Source: Rhynchopus sp. YZ270_cl-10 (taxonomy: Eukaryota > Euglenozoa > Diplonemea > Diplonemida > Diplonemidae). Taken from it: a DNA stretch of 64,000 bases. Shown piece after piece: positions 31,242 through 41,402 of this stretch. Each line of letters begins with the position of its first letter. The first letter of the stretch is position 1. The stretch is taken from positions 567,567 through 631,566 of the forward strand of contig OZ037931.1 of NCBI GenBank assembly GCA_964035575.1, written 5' to 3'. Below the pieces are notes generated by a model that had not been told where the DNA came from, ran no database searches, and saw nothing but the letters and a program-made list of their open reading frames with translations. A program made the position numbers and the translations under genes.

Positions 31242-34200
31242 ATGAGAGCTCTTTGTGAAATACCGTTTGTGGTGTTTGCCCTTTTTGGGTTTTTTGCTGG
31301 AGTTGAGGCTGCATCGATCAACATACCCCCGACCTTCTTCATCTCAACTACTGCGATTACCGACAAAAATGAGGACTCTGGGATGGTGACAATCAGCAAT
31401 TTCGCGACAGGGATCACTATTGGCGAGTTGATCCCCGACCTTTTGCTTTTGTACCCCAATTTGGAGCAGACCTTCGAATTTGAACTGCGTATAGTAGAGC
31501 AAAAACCACCAATGCCAGTCAACATCTTTAAGGTACCTCCAAGAATGAACCCTTCTTCGGGAAAATGCTCTACGACGTGCCCCGGAGGGATTGGAACGTG
31601 TGTTCCTATTATTTGCGATCCGATTTTGATGATGTCCGATCTAGAATATGAACCGAATCCGCAGGTATCAGCCGAAGTTGACATGGAAATCATTCTGAAG
31701 GATTCAGGGGGAACCATTCCACCTGGTTCTGACGAGCTTCGCAGATCCTTCAAAATTTTCATCAACTCTGAGAACGACGGCACACCAACCTTCGAGCTGA
31801 CCCCGGGAGGCCACCCGGTCATTGAGGTGTATGAGGACAGCTTTAACACCATCAAATTCTTTGTTAAGGAGTTTACGGTAGGGCCCGAGCATTTTGAGTA
31901 CTTCGCTGGGGATACCTTGGACTACCAGCTGTTTCCTCACCCAAGCGACAAATACCAGGTGGACCTCTTTCAGGGCACCGCCACACCGTCTCTCTGCACA
32001 GCGCCATGCAGCCCGGCACCTACCGCCATCGCCCCGAATGGACACACCGGGATTGATGTAAGCTTCCCGGATGGTACTTTATCATTCCGTACTGTACCGG
32101 ACCTCGTAGATTCCACCACCGTCACAATGTCCTGCGTTGATCAATGCAGTCTCGGCCAGCCTCTTCGCCCTGCCATTTCGGGTACAAGAGATTGGGCGTG
32201 TTGGGACCCCGCTACGTTCTCCTCTTGCCCAGAACAGACGTTTCGGGTGAATATCATTGCAGTGAACGATCCGCCCGGGAAGTGCCCCGATATCACGACC
32301 ATCACGGTGAATGAATGCGAAAACCCCCCTGCGGGGGGGATGCTTGGCGGCTGTGCGCACAGCAGCGACCTTTACCCAAACACAATGAACAAAGGGCAGA
32401 TCATGTCCCCCGGAGGTGGCCGCGACGAAGCCAACCAAATCGTCACCGTCGACATCTCCGTCGTCGAGAAGAACCTCTACACACAACTCCCCACCCTCAA
32501 CGAAGCGACCGGAGTGCTTTCCTTCACCCTCAGCTCCTTCGCCAAGAGTTTTGACATGGAAGATACCATTACCATCACCTTTGGGGACAGTGGTGGGACA
32601 AACAATAGGTGGTGTTCTGGTCAGGTTGGTCCTGCGTGTCCTCAGGGGTCTGATGAAAAGGTGTGCAGTGTAAAGTTGATTATCAACTCTGTGAACCAAC
32701 CGCCATTATGGACTCCAGGGGCAAACCCTGAGGCATCGGAAGATGTGTTGCTTGAGAGAGTCGCAGGGTTTGCAACAGATATCTCCCCGGGGGACGATCC
32801 GAACGAAAAGGACCAGCCCCTCTCCTTTACCTGCCAAGACGTTACCACCCCTGCGAGCAATCGGATTTTCACCAAAAACCCTACTATTGACAACCCATCC
32901 GGCGATCTGGAGTTCACCCCCGACACAGACAAACACGGCGTCGCTGATATCTCTTGCGGCCTCTTCGACGGCATTGACACCACAACCTACACCTTCCAGA
33001 TCACCATCCACCCGGTAAACGACTGTCCAGACTTTACTACCACAGTGTCAAAGGCACGGTGCATTCAAGGATCGTCATATTCTGCGAATATCGGTACTCC
33101 GGTTGCAGGGCCGTTTAACGAAGTCGCCCAGAAGCTGAACTTTGACATCTTTATCGATCCTTCTGTCGATGTGAACGCGATGTTCTCGGATGTTCCGAAG
33201 ATTGACAGCACCGGGTTGCTTACCTTTGGCTGTCAGAGCACCTTCTTGGGGGAGACGACAGTGAGGGTGACACTCAAGGATGACGGCGATTCAGTTCCTC
33301 CGCATTGCAACAAAGGGCAGCCCGTTGCGATCACTCTTGTGTGCGATGTGCACGACACGAAACCGACGTTTGATATCAAAGAGCGCATCGAGGTTTGGAT
33401 GAGCGAGTCTTCTGTGGTCGAAAAAACACGGTTTGTAACGAATATTGATAAAGGTGGTCTGAAGGATGCGTGGCAGACCCTTTCCTTTGAATTTTCGATT
33501 GATGGAGCGGTGGAGGTGGATCCAGTGACAACTGCGCCGATTGCTTCGAATTTTGCGGAAAAACTGAACGGTGGGTCTCCTGTTGACTGGACCACCGTTT
33601 CTTTTCAAAGCCTTTTCGCGCCTGCAGAGCCTTTTACAATTGATGGGGATCTTGGGAACGCAAAATTTCAGGTCAAAAGCGGGAATGTGCTCTACGGTGA
33701 TCTGCGTATCAAAGTGCTTGCGCGGGATACAGGGGCCGCACCGTATGATGTTTCGGAGCCGATGTACTTCGTCTTCTCGCTTCTCCCCGAAGCCCGCCCT
33801 TCATTCGCAAAAATCAGTGAAATCGTTGTTAACGAAGACTCTGGGGCGACCCGAGTCATTTGGGCGCATGACATCAGCGCAGGAGGTGCCCTGCCGTACA
33901 CACTCTCCCTCAACAGTTCCTGTCAGAGTCAAAGTTTGGTCACAGATTTGCAGTTTGAGGATGACGCGGATTCGAAGCTGGGGTTTATCTCATTTGAAAC
34001 CGTTCCGAATGCGTTCGGCTCTGTGATCTGTGAAGGGTGTATCGAGACGGATCAGATATTCTGTGATACGTTGGTGATTACGATTCGTCCGATCAACGAT
34101 GCGCCAACCTTTTCGTTTCAGACACAGAATGTCACGCTTGATGAGGATGCTGGGGGTGAGTATGACTATGTGAGTACGTCTGCCGCCTTTGTTCGTTCAA

Positions 34201-36152
34201 AGGGAACCGAATCAAACCAATTTGTTTTGAAAAGCTTTATCAAAGAGGCCAGCGTTGGAGATGCTTTTGAGGAGCAACTGCAGACTCTTCTGTGGCAGGT
34301 GGAGGTGCGCAATGAAACCACCCCTGTTATGTTTGGCGTGCCAAAGGTCTCGAAAAATGAAGCAGGCGCAGGGTACGATCTCACCTTCGATACCGTCCCC
34401 GATGCGCATGGTCCAGCAACCCTTCTCGTTACTGCAGCGGACTTCTCCACCACGACACAGCCTGAATCGACAACACACATGTTCCACCTTACCATCGCAT
34501 CTGTCAACGACGCGCCTTCATTTGTCTCTGGAAGTACAGTGTTTGTTCTCTCAGAGTCAAGCACAACAGAGTACACGGATTCATCAGGGGCAACAAAGCA
34601 AAAGGTTATGTACGTCCAGAAGTGGGCAACGAACATCACCGCAGGGGCGTACAATGAAGAGAGCTCGCAGCTTCTGAACTTCGTGCTGACCCCGAAGAAC
34701 GCTGTACCGGATGTCTTGGTCGCGCCGGTTCAGTTGAAGCCAGATGGAACGCTCGTTGTAGAGGTGCTTCCAGGTGCAGAAGGTGTGTTACAATATGACG
34801 TCTCGCTCCGTGACGACGGAACCCCCGAGGGGGTGTACACCAGCACCGAGGTGATGGAGGTTCGTGTTCAGAAGAAGCTTGGTGTCGACAGCAACCTTTG
34901 GACCGTAACACCTCCGGCAGAGATTGTCGTTGTCGAAGATGCAAAGAACGTTAAAAAAAGCTTTGGCATCTTGAAAACCGCAGGCACACCGCTCGCCCTC
35001 AACATCCTCCTCGGGAAAGAAAACTTTGTGACAACCCCGACCTTCACATTTGACTCTGTTAATGTCTTTATTTCCTTTGAGACGAAACCGAATTTTTATG
35101 GTGAAATCAAATTCGAGGTGTATGAGGAGATGGTGAACACTACGGACGTCAGGATTAATGGGCACACTGTTCTCCTAAAGGTGACTGCGGTGAATGACGC
35201 GCCGTCTTTTGTTATTCCAGAGACGATGAAGGTGTTGCACTTTGGTGCGAACGATGTCGTAGAGACGGTGCCGCGCTTTGCACCCATGGAGCACATCACC
35301 CCAGGTCCTCTCGAAGAAAACGACCAGACCTTCTTCTTCACCGTAACTACCTCCGACAATGCTACGATCCTCAACACCTTCGCACTCTCCAACTTTGGGC
35401 AGTTGGATCTATCATTGCCTCTCAAATCCACCGCAGACTTATCTGCATACCCATATACATTAATATTGAACATCGTTTTAAGCGACTCTCTCGCAATGAC
35501 TACCGAAAAAATTGCGTATTTAAGTATCCTAGAAGCAACCCCACTGCCGTTAACAACAAACTTCTCGGTTCCCGAATATCAGGCCCAAATTGACGCTATT
35601 TTGATTGCTGCTTACAACAAACTATATGGCGCGACTGTTGGAGGCTCTGATGTCACCGTATTACCATTCAATATGACGGAGGAGGTGAAACGGGAGGTAG
35701 AGAGGGAAGCGCGGGCTGGGAGTGGTGTTTTGTTGGATCAGATTTTGGAGGCGTTTAGATCGAATACGACAGGAGCGGCGTCGGTGGATGAGGCTGGGGT
35801 TGCGATACGGTCCGCAGTGCTGTCATTCTTCCCTCCACGGGTAGATGTGGAATGGACGTTACCGACAGAGGCTGCTGCGGTGCTGTTTGCATCGTCACTA
35901 AAGAACACCGCACACAGCGCGCGCTACGTCAACACCACCCTCCCGCAGGACACTTCCACCAGAACAGAATTCCCATCTGATAGCTCCAGCGGTCTTGGAA
36001 CTGTAGGTACCGCGCTTCTTGTAGGAGGGTTGGTTCTGTTGGTCGCCATCATCGCTGCTGCAGCTTGGTGTTTATATGGACTAAGAAAAAAATCAAAGGA
36101 AACAGAAAAACAAGTGGAATTAGAAGATTCACAGCCTTCAGAAGAAAGTTGA
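31242..36152 (+). CDS. Cadherin-like tandem-repeat type I membrane protein, 1,636 aa
   Basis: A single uninterrupted frame. Residues 1-23 are a signal peptide (FVVFALFGFFAGVEA). Residues about 24-1,480 are a chain of roughly ten to twelve beta-sandwich-type repeats of about 100-150 residues. Many end in the signature VNDxP or close variants (near 341, 484, 592, 950, 1,088 and 1,317) as in cadherin-like/VCBS-type modules, and acidic pairs such as DED and NEDSG suit calcium binding. Cys pairs cluster in the N-terminal third. A helical, acidic-basic juxtamembrane region (about 1,455-1,580) leads to one transmembrane helix (about 1,586-1,612) followed by KKSK and an acidic cytoplasmic tail of about 25 residues. 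It should be a large cell-surface adhesion or recognition protein; true cadherin homology cannot be shown by eye. It is the longest intron-free gene here and is flanked by inverted repeats. Confidence 0.85.
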   Translation: MRALCEIPFVVFALFGFFAGVEAASINIPPTFFISTTAITDKNEDSGMVTISNFATGITIGELIPDLLLLYPNLEQTFEFELRIVEQKPPMPVNIFKVPPRMNPSSGKCSTTCPGGIGTCVPIICDPILMMSDLEYEPNPQVSAEVDMEIILKDSGGTIPPGSDELRRSFKIFINSENDGTPTFELTPGGHPVIEVYEDSFNTIKFFVKEFTVGPEHFEYFAGDTLDYQLFPHPSDKYQVDLFQGTATPSLCTAPCSPAPTAIAPNGHTGIDVSFPDGTLSFRTVPDLVDSTTVTMSCVDQCSLGQPLRPAISGTRDWACWDPATFSSCPEQTFRVNIIAVNDPPGKCPDITTITVNECENPPAGGMLGGCAHSSDLYPNTMNKGQIMSPGGGRDEANQIVTVDISVVEKNLYTQLPTLNEATGVLSFTLSSFAKSFDMEDTITITFGDSGGTNNRWCSGQVGPACPQGSDEKVCSVKLIINSVNQPPLWTPGANPEASEDVLLERVAGFATDISPGDDPNEKDQPLSFTCQDVTTPASNRIFTKNPTIDNPSGDLEFTPDTDKHGVADISCGLFDGIDTTTYTFQITIHPVNDCPDFTTTVSKARCIQGSSYSANIGTPVAGPFNEVAQKLNFDIFIDPSVDVNAMFSDVPKIDSTGLLTFGCQSTFLGETTVRVTLKDDGDSVPPHCNKGQPVAITLVCDVHDTKPTFDIKERIEVWMSESSVVEKTRFVTNIDKGGLKDAWQTLSFEFSIDGAVEVDPVTTAPIASNFAEKLNGGSPVDWTTVSFQSLFAPAEPFTIDGDLGNAKFQVKSGNVLYGDLRIKVLARDTGAAPYDVSEPMYFVFSLLPEARPSFAKISEIVVNEDSGATRVIWAHDISAGGALPYTLSLNSSCQSQSLVTDLQFEDDADSKLGFISFETVPNAFGSVICEGCIETDQIFCDTLVITIRPINDAPTFSFQTQNVTLDEDAGGEYDYVSTSAAFVRSKGTESNQFVLKSFIKEASVGDAFEEQLQTLLWQVEVRNETTPVMFGVPKVSKNEAGAGYDLTFDTVPDAHGPATLLVTAADFSTTTQPESTTHMFHLTIASVNDAPSFVSGSTVFVLSESSTTEYTDSSGATKQKVMYVQKWATNITAGAYNEESSQLLNFVLTPKNAVPDVLVAPVQLKPDGTLVVEVLPGAEGVLQYDVSLRDDGTPEGVYTSTEVMEVRVQKKLGVDSNLWTVTPPAEIVVVEDAKNVKKSFGILKTAGTPLALNILLGKENFVTTPTFTFDSVNVFISFETKPNFYGEIKFEVYEEMVNTTDVRINGHTVLLKVTAVNDAPSFVIPETMKVLHFGANDVVETVPRFAPMEHITPGPLEENDQTFFFTVTTSDNATILNTFALSNFGQLDLSLPLKSTADLSAYPYTLILNIVLSDSLAMTTEKIAYLSILEATPLPLTTNFSVPEYQAQIDAILIAAYNKLYGATVGGSDVTVLPFNMTEEVKREVEREARAGSGVLLDQILEAFRSNTTGAASVDEAGVAIRSAVLSFFPPRVDVEWTLPTEAAAVLFASSLKNTAHSARYVNTTLPQDTSTRTEFPSDSSSGLGTVGTALLVGGLVLLVAIIAAAAWCLYGLRKKSKETEKQVELEDSQPSEES

Positions 36153-36235
36153 TTCGTTTTTTTGGAAAAAAAAAGAAAATGTTGGGAGAAAAGAGAAAAA
36201 AGTTACTCTTAAGGGTTGAGGATGATCTGCGTCTA

Positions 36236-36318
36236 TACCTTCTGTAGTACATAGGCTTCGGCCGAGATTGAGTACAGATCGTTATACCAGTAGGTATAAC
36301 GTGATTGTCGATACAACA
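36236..36318 (+). repeat. Dispersed repeat F5, candidate structured RNA
   Basis: GTAGTACATAGGCTTCGGCC, then a perfect hairpin (GTTATACC, loop AGTA, GGTATAAC), then GATTGTCGATACAAC and A run. It lies 85 bp downstream of the cadherin-like gene, inside the right inverted boundary. Confidence 0.8.
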
Positions 36319-36663
36319 AAAAACGGGTAGGGTAGGTGGGGGTTGTGAGAGTATTATGCACAATGTGTGTTTGTGTGTTTTGATCACTAATATGGGGGTA
36401 ATTCTTGCGCAGAATATGGCTCCAAAAAATGTGTGTGTGTAGGAGGGGAGAAAACGCATCGCATTGCGTGGGGTGGTATGATGTGCGTGTTTGAAAAATC
36501 AAAGATGGGGAGTTCCGAAGAGAATAACTCTCATTTCAATACTGAGAGCTGTAGGTTTGGGGGGGAAAGAAGTTAGTATCTCTCCCTTTTTCTTTTTTGA
36601 TGTTTTTCAGGATGGTCTTCGGAACATTCATTTAATCGTTTTTTTCTTCTTCTTTGATTTGCA

Positions 36664-36705
36664 TATTGTCATGAGAGGGGCTTTTGTATTTCACGTCAAC
36701 TTTTG
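36664..36705 (+). repeat. F2 repeat, 3' part
   Basis: TGTCATGAGAGGGGCTTTTG then TATTTCACGTCAAC and T-rich tail. Confidence 0.7.
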
Positions 36706-37027
36706 AATGTCGATTTTTATTGACGAGAACTGTTATGGGGCGGAAAGTACTGCGATGCTGTTTTTTTTTAGGTTCATCTTACAGAAAATTGTGTTGGCGA
36801 GTTTGCTAAAAGCTTGCTCGGTGCTGGGGTGTGCAAGTGGGGTTGCAGTGCTTAGTTGGGTGAAGGCAGCAGAACCTAACTTCTAGCGTTGCGACAAAGG
36901 GACAGGGCATACGCCATTTCCACGACCCCTGTTTTAAATTGGATGTGTGTACATGAGAGTGCACAGTCGTCTTACAGCTTCTTCTTTTAACATTTAGTCC
37001 ACGAGGTTCGTTCATCTTGTTTCATCA

Positions 37028-37075
37028 AATTTTGTGGGTACTCTGTTCACGAGAGGGCTTTGTAAGTCAAATTTT
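37028..37075 (+). repeat. F2 repeat, 3' part
   Basis: GGGTACTCTGTTCACGAGAG then GGCTTTGTAAGTCAAA. Confidence 0.75.
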
Positions 37076-37499
37076 GTTTTGTTTTATCCGAGTGTTTTTT
37101 CTTCGCTTTTCAAAAAAAAAGGGTGACTGCGTGAGGCTTTGTCGTCTTTTACCTTTTGTTTTTTGTTCCTGACGCTTTATGTCAGGGGCACGTCAGTTTT
37201 TTTTGAACTCCCCACGGAACACCGATCGAATACGTAACCCTGGTACTATCCAGGCGGGCCCTCTGTATTTCATTTTGTTTTGTTTTGTTTCTTTTTTTCT
37301 TGCAGTTCACAAAACGTTCACCACATTGTGAACGCTATGCGAGGTCACAAAAAAAGGGGTGCGGTGTGCGGCCTTTAAGGTTTTTCAGGTGTCACAGATC
37401 TGCTTGTTTTGATGATGTGCACTCGCAGATGCATCTTTTAAATTTTTCTTCTTTTTTGTCACCTATCAGAAACAAACAATCCACATAAAGTCAAAAAGT

Positions 37500-37572
37500 T
37501 TGGGGTACATTTAGTGCACCCTATTATACCTTCTATTCAGTAGAATAGATAGTATATGTAACAATCTTTTTG
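37500..37572 (+). repeat. Dispersed repeat F6 (two hairpins)
   Basis: GGGGTACATTTAGTGCACCC forms one hairpin; CTATTC-AGTA-GAATAG forms a second inside TATAC/GTATA outer pairing; AACAATTTTT ends the unit. Copies at 37,826 and 50,350. Confidence 0.8.
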
Positions 37573-37825
37573 ATTCGAAGCCATTTTTTTGTTCCGGTAC
37601 CTGTGATCCACCCGAAGCATTTTATTTTTTTTTGCCTTCTACCCCTGCCTTCCCCTCTTTATCTTTGATATGCCTTCCTCTGCGTGAGGATGGGTTTCGT
37701 CAAAAAATCGCAAATTCTTCTCTCTGTTCCTTTAGTTTCATTTTTTTGTTCTCTTATTCAGTCATGACAGCAGGTGTTAGCTGTGGTATTGTACTCGCTT
37801 TTTTTTCCATCAATTACTTTGGTAC

Positions 37826-37898
37826 ATAGGGTACATTTAGTGCACCCTATTATACCTTCTATTCAGTAGAATAGTTAGTATATGAAACAATCAATTAC
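37826..37898 (+). repeat. Dispersed repeat F6
   Basis: Same two-hairpin unit as 37,500 with few changes, 326 bp downstream in the same orientation. Confidence 0.8.
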
Positions 37899-38205
37899 TT
37901 TGATTTTTCCCCCCCAGAAATTTTGAAGAAGTGAAGTGTGAGACTCAGGTTCATCTTCTCAATACTTTCTCTCTTTTTTTTTGTCCGAGGAAACTTTCGT
38001 TTGAGGTAATTTTCAAGTGCTCATTTGGTGAATATCCTGACTACCGTAGACATTACTGTCGACTATCCCAGTTTGCTGTTTATGTATTTAATGCGGCGAA
38101 TTTACAAAAACGGTAGAAAGGTAAAACAAAAACAAAAAGCAAAAACAAAACAAAAAAACCAATACGCCTTGAATTGTCCAGGGGGAGGGGAAAAAAAACG
38201 ATATA

Positions 38206-40753
38206 CACCACGCTGGATGATAGGGCGATTTGTTAGGTTCACATGATATGTCACATGATAGAATTTATCATGTGAACATATCATGTGACCTATCATATGA
38301 ACCGGTAAATCCTATCATGTGACCTATCATGTGAACCGGTAAATCTATCATGTGAACTATCATGTGGACCGGGAAATATATCATGTGAACTATCATGTGA
38401 CCTATCATGTCACCTATCATGTGAACCGGTAAAACTATCATGTGAACTATCATGTGAACCAGGAAATATATCATGTGAAATATCATGTCACATGATATTT
38501 CACATGATACAATTATATCATGTGAAATATCATGTCACATGATATAATTATATCATGTGACATGATAGGTGGCTATCGCCGCCCAGGGAAAGGGACTCTC
38601 GAAATTTTTTTTTTGCCCTCTGTAGGGCTAATTTCGACGATTTGAGGCCATTAAAAGCAAAATTTGGCACTTTTGAGCATCTGTGGGGGTCTAAAACGTG
38701 GTTTTGCGTTACGCGATTTTTCATGGGTTTTTTACGAAAGACAAGTCGATTTTGGACCAAAAATCGGGCGTGGTTGGTCATAAAATGACCCAAAAAAATC
38801 CAAAGAAAACCTCGCATTGACATGTTCGTGAAAAAACCTGACAAGTCAAAATTTCACCCCCTAAACTTTTAGAACCAGAGGTGCGCATCGGTCGAATCAG
38901 TGCAGACAAGGTATGGTTTCATCTCCCCCACAAAAAAATATAATTTTCACTAAACATAGGGGTTTTACACTACCTTTTGCATCCCTGTCTTTTTACATCC
39001 TCAAATTCAGGGGAACCATTTTTCTTAAAGTCATCAATTAACTTCTTTTCCAAGCGACCATAACTTAATCACACCCCACATTTACACTCATCACAGGATC
39101 GTGAAATCTGGACTGTATCAACGATTGCGATGAGAAGGTTCGGCGCGTCTCCGACATTCAACAACTCACGCGCGTGCACCCGTATCAATTCTACGGATTG
39201 CGGACGAAATTCTGGGGGTGGAAGGGCCGGGTGGGTACCTTTTGTCAGTCACTGCTATAGCCATTAACCAGGGAGCATAGCTGGTGCAAGAAATTCGACT
39301 TTGGAAACCTTCCGGAAAGTCTGTCCTCTGCTTGCGGAGGACGAGGCACAAGAAAATATTGCGTTCCCCCAGAAAACCAGTGCACATTTCACACTCCTTG
39401 TGGGTGGTCTTGTTGCCTTTTTTGTCACAGTAATTTTGGCCCAGGCATGCTCTTGAAGCATGACAATTTAGTGTGTATGGGGCAGGGTGTTGTTTTGTTC
39501 TGAATTCTCTTTGTTATAACATCTAAGTCAATCGCGGGTGGTGGTTTGTGTAGCGTGAGGCACTCTTTTTAATAAACTTCCTGCAGTTGCTATGCACTGT
39601 TATTTCTTCGGATTTATCATCATACAGCGTAACATAGTGGATTCGCCTGGTCGACACAACCTTTGATAGATATGGGATAACCAACCCCCTTCGACCCCTC
39701 GTGGGTTCACTGAACAAGCCCTCGTGGTAGTTAAACGCGATTGACATTTACATTTCTTAGAGATGAAAGAACAAGACAACACTTCTGTACCCGCGCATCA
39801 AAATTGTGGAAAACTTTGCACCCCAAACACCCTCAACAACGCCCGCCAAAAGGCGCCCCTTGTTGCTGGGAGTTGGTTCTCATGATACCTGCACAGCGGG
39901 CATTCCTCTGAGTCCAACGCAGTTTGGCCTGTCTGCAGTGTTGCACCGAAGGTGTACGAAGACAGGGTCTGGTGGTAAATTTTGCGTAGTGTCGCATTCC
40001 CTCAGGGAAGTTTAAAAATTCTTGAGCTCGGTTTGTTGTGAAAGACATATTCCACCATGTATTGAGGAGGGTAAGACAGTGTTCGCAGTTTCTACTTGAT
40101 AGCATTACAACATTTAACTTCTCCACGGGGGTCTTGGGCCGTTCACTCGGTTATACCTTGACTACCGGAAGATATTCTTGAGGCCTTTTTGGTCTCTAGA
40201 ATATCCGGTCTTCCCGAACGGAGGCACACTTTGTGTGTTACTACGACCTGGCAATTTCCAGCAGTAGGTTAAGTAATCTTTCTTGTAAATTGTTGGATCA
40301 TTATCTCCTCAGTGCATGGTGGAAGACGTCTTTGACAACTAACTGAGCTCACGAATTTTTTCGTGTGTAACTTATGGGCCCACATGATCATGTGTATATC
40401 ATGTGAAATATCATGTGGTATATCATGTGAACCGGGAAGTCTATCATGTGCTACTTAGGTCACATGATAGGTCACATGATATACCACATGATAGACCACA
40501 TGATAGGTCACATGATATATTTCCCGGTTCACATGATAAACCACATGATAGGTCACATGATATGGCACATGATATACCACATGATATTTCACATGATATA
40601 TTTTCCGGTTCACATGATATACCACATGATATACCACATGATAGGTCACATGATATGCCACATGATATACCACATGATATTTCACATGATATAATTATAT
40701 CATGTGAAATATCATGTGATTATATCATGTGACCCCTATCATCCAGCGTGGTG
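38206..40753. mobile_element. TIR element C (CATGTGA-type termini, TA duplication)
   Basis: The ends CACCACGCTGGATGATAG and CTATCATCCAGCGTGGTG are perfect inverted copies flanked by TA (38,204-38,205 and 40,754-40,755). Behind them lie inverted arrays of TATCATGTGA units, often spaced by ACCGGTAAA or ACCGGGAAA (38,230-38,575 and 40,385-40,735). The interior is the best-preserved copy, with copy B, of the core shared by elements A and B, plus about 480 bp of unmatched DNA on its left. No intact gene is visible, so it is probably non-autonomous. Confidence 0.85.
39063..40320. repeat. Shared element core, copy C
   Basis: Co-linear with 19,283-20,590. It lacks about 60 bp present in copy B around 20,240-20,310 and has near-identical flanks there, so small internal indels separate the copies. 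Confidence 0.85.
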
Positions 40754-40985
40754 TACCCAGATGACCACACACAGTTGTTAGGTCCAGGTGTGATGAGCAG
40801 GTTGCTCGTCCAAGTTGTTCATCCACCTAGATCTGATAACCGCGCTGCCAATAAGAACCCTTCCACCTTTTTTTTTTTCGTCATATTTAGTTTTCGGATC
40901 CGTTTCTCAGTTCAGTTGTATGTTTCTGTTATGTTTTCAGGAGTTTTTTTTTTCTTCTTTTTTTTCTTTTTGAAACGATCAAGGG

Positions 40986-41082
40986 CAGGGCCCGATATAG
41001 GATTTTCTGATTTTTTTTTTTTTTTTGCCAGGATTCGGTCTCAGGGCTGACCGGGGTTTTTTACCCCCTATATCCGCCCCTG
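40986..41082. mobile_element. 97-bp hAT-type MITE with perfect 8-bp duplication
   Basis: The ends CAGGG and CCCTG with ATATAGG / CCTATAT inside are flanked by ATCAAGGG on both sides (40,978-40,985 and 41,083-41,090). An 8-bp duplication plus CAGGG termini is the hAT hallmark. One of the smallest such elements possible; no coding capacity. Confidence 0.85.
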
Positions 41083-41196
41083 ATCAAGGGCACGTCGTTT
41101 CATCAGCCCTCGAGCAGGAAGGTGGGTTTGTTTGGTGTTCTCCGTAGCGGGGCCCTATTGTACTTTCCCTCCTTTTTTGTTTACACCACCAGATCT

Positions 41197-41287
41197 TTAT
41201 CCCGCGTATTGGCGCGTATACGGCCCTATACGGGACCTATACAGTCCTATACACGCCTGTGCGCGCCTATACGCGGGGTAAAAAATC
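41197..41287. repeat. Foldback with TTTAYCCCGCGTAT arms
   Basis: The arms TTTATCCCGCGTATTGG and CCTATACGCGGGGTAAA are inverted copies, enclosing further CGCGTATA palindromes. A shorter relative is at 50,956-50,996. Confidence 0.65.
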
Positions 41288-41402
41288 GGGTGGTTACAGG
41301 GTAAAATAATATGTCATGACGACGAATGACACCTAGTCAGGGACAATGCATTGCGTACCTCTGAAAAAATCAAAAGAGGGGAGGGTTTTTACTTCCATCA
41401 AA

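Larger units (their letters stand above)
31092..36439. mobile_element. Inverted-repeat-bounded unit carrying a cadherin-like gene
   Basis: Left end: (CA)n, then GCCATATTCTGAGCAAGAAT and TACCCCT (to 31,140). Right end: GGGGTAATTCTTGCGCAGAA, TATGGC, then (GT)n (36,395-36,439). About 26 of 27 non-repetitive positions match in inverted order. TA lies just outside on both sides (31,090-31,091 and 36,440-36,441), as for elements A, C and D. Only one gene lies inside. Whether this is a transposon carrying cargo, or two MITE-like ends flanking a host gene, cannot be told from one copy. Confidence 0.5.
36442..38203. other. Intergenic region with F2 and F6 repeats
   Basis: No gene is supported. It contains F2 copies (36,664; 37,028), F6 copies (37,500; 37,826) and diverged F1-type tails near 37,120 and 37,930. 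Confidence 0.6.

Noticed and set aside
38230-40735. CRISPR-like array
   Set aside because: The TATCATGTGA units are irregular palindromes without unique spacers and form transposon termini in a eukaryotic genome.
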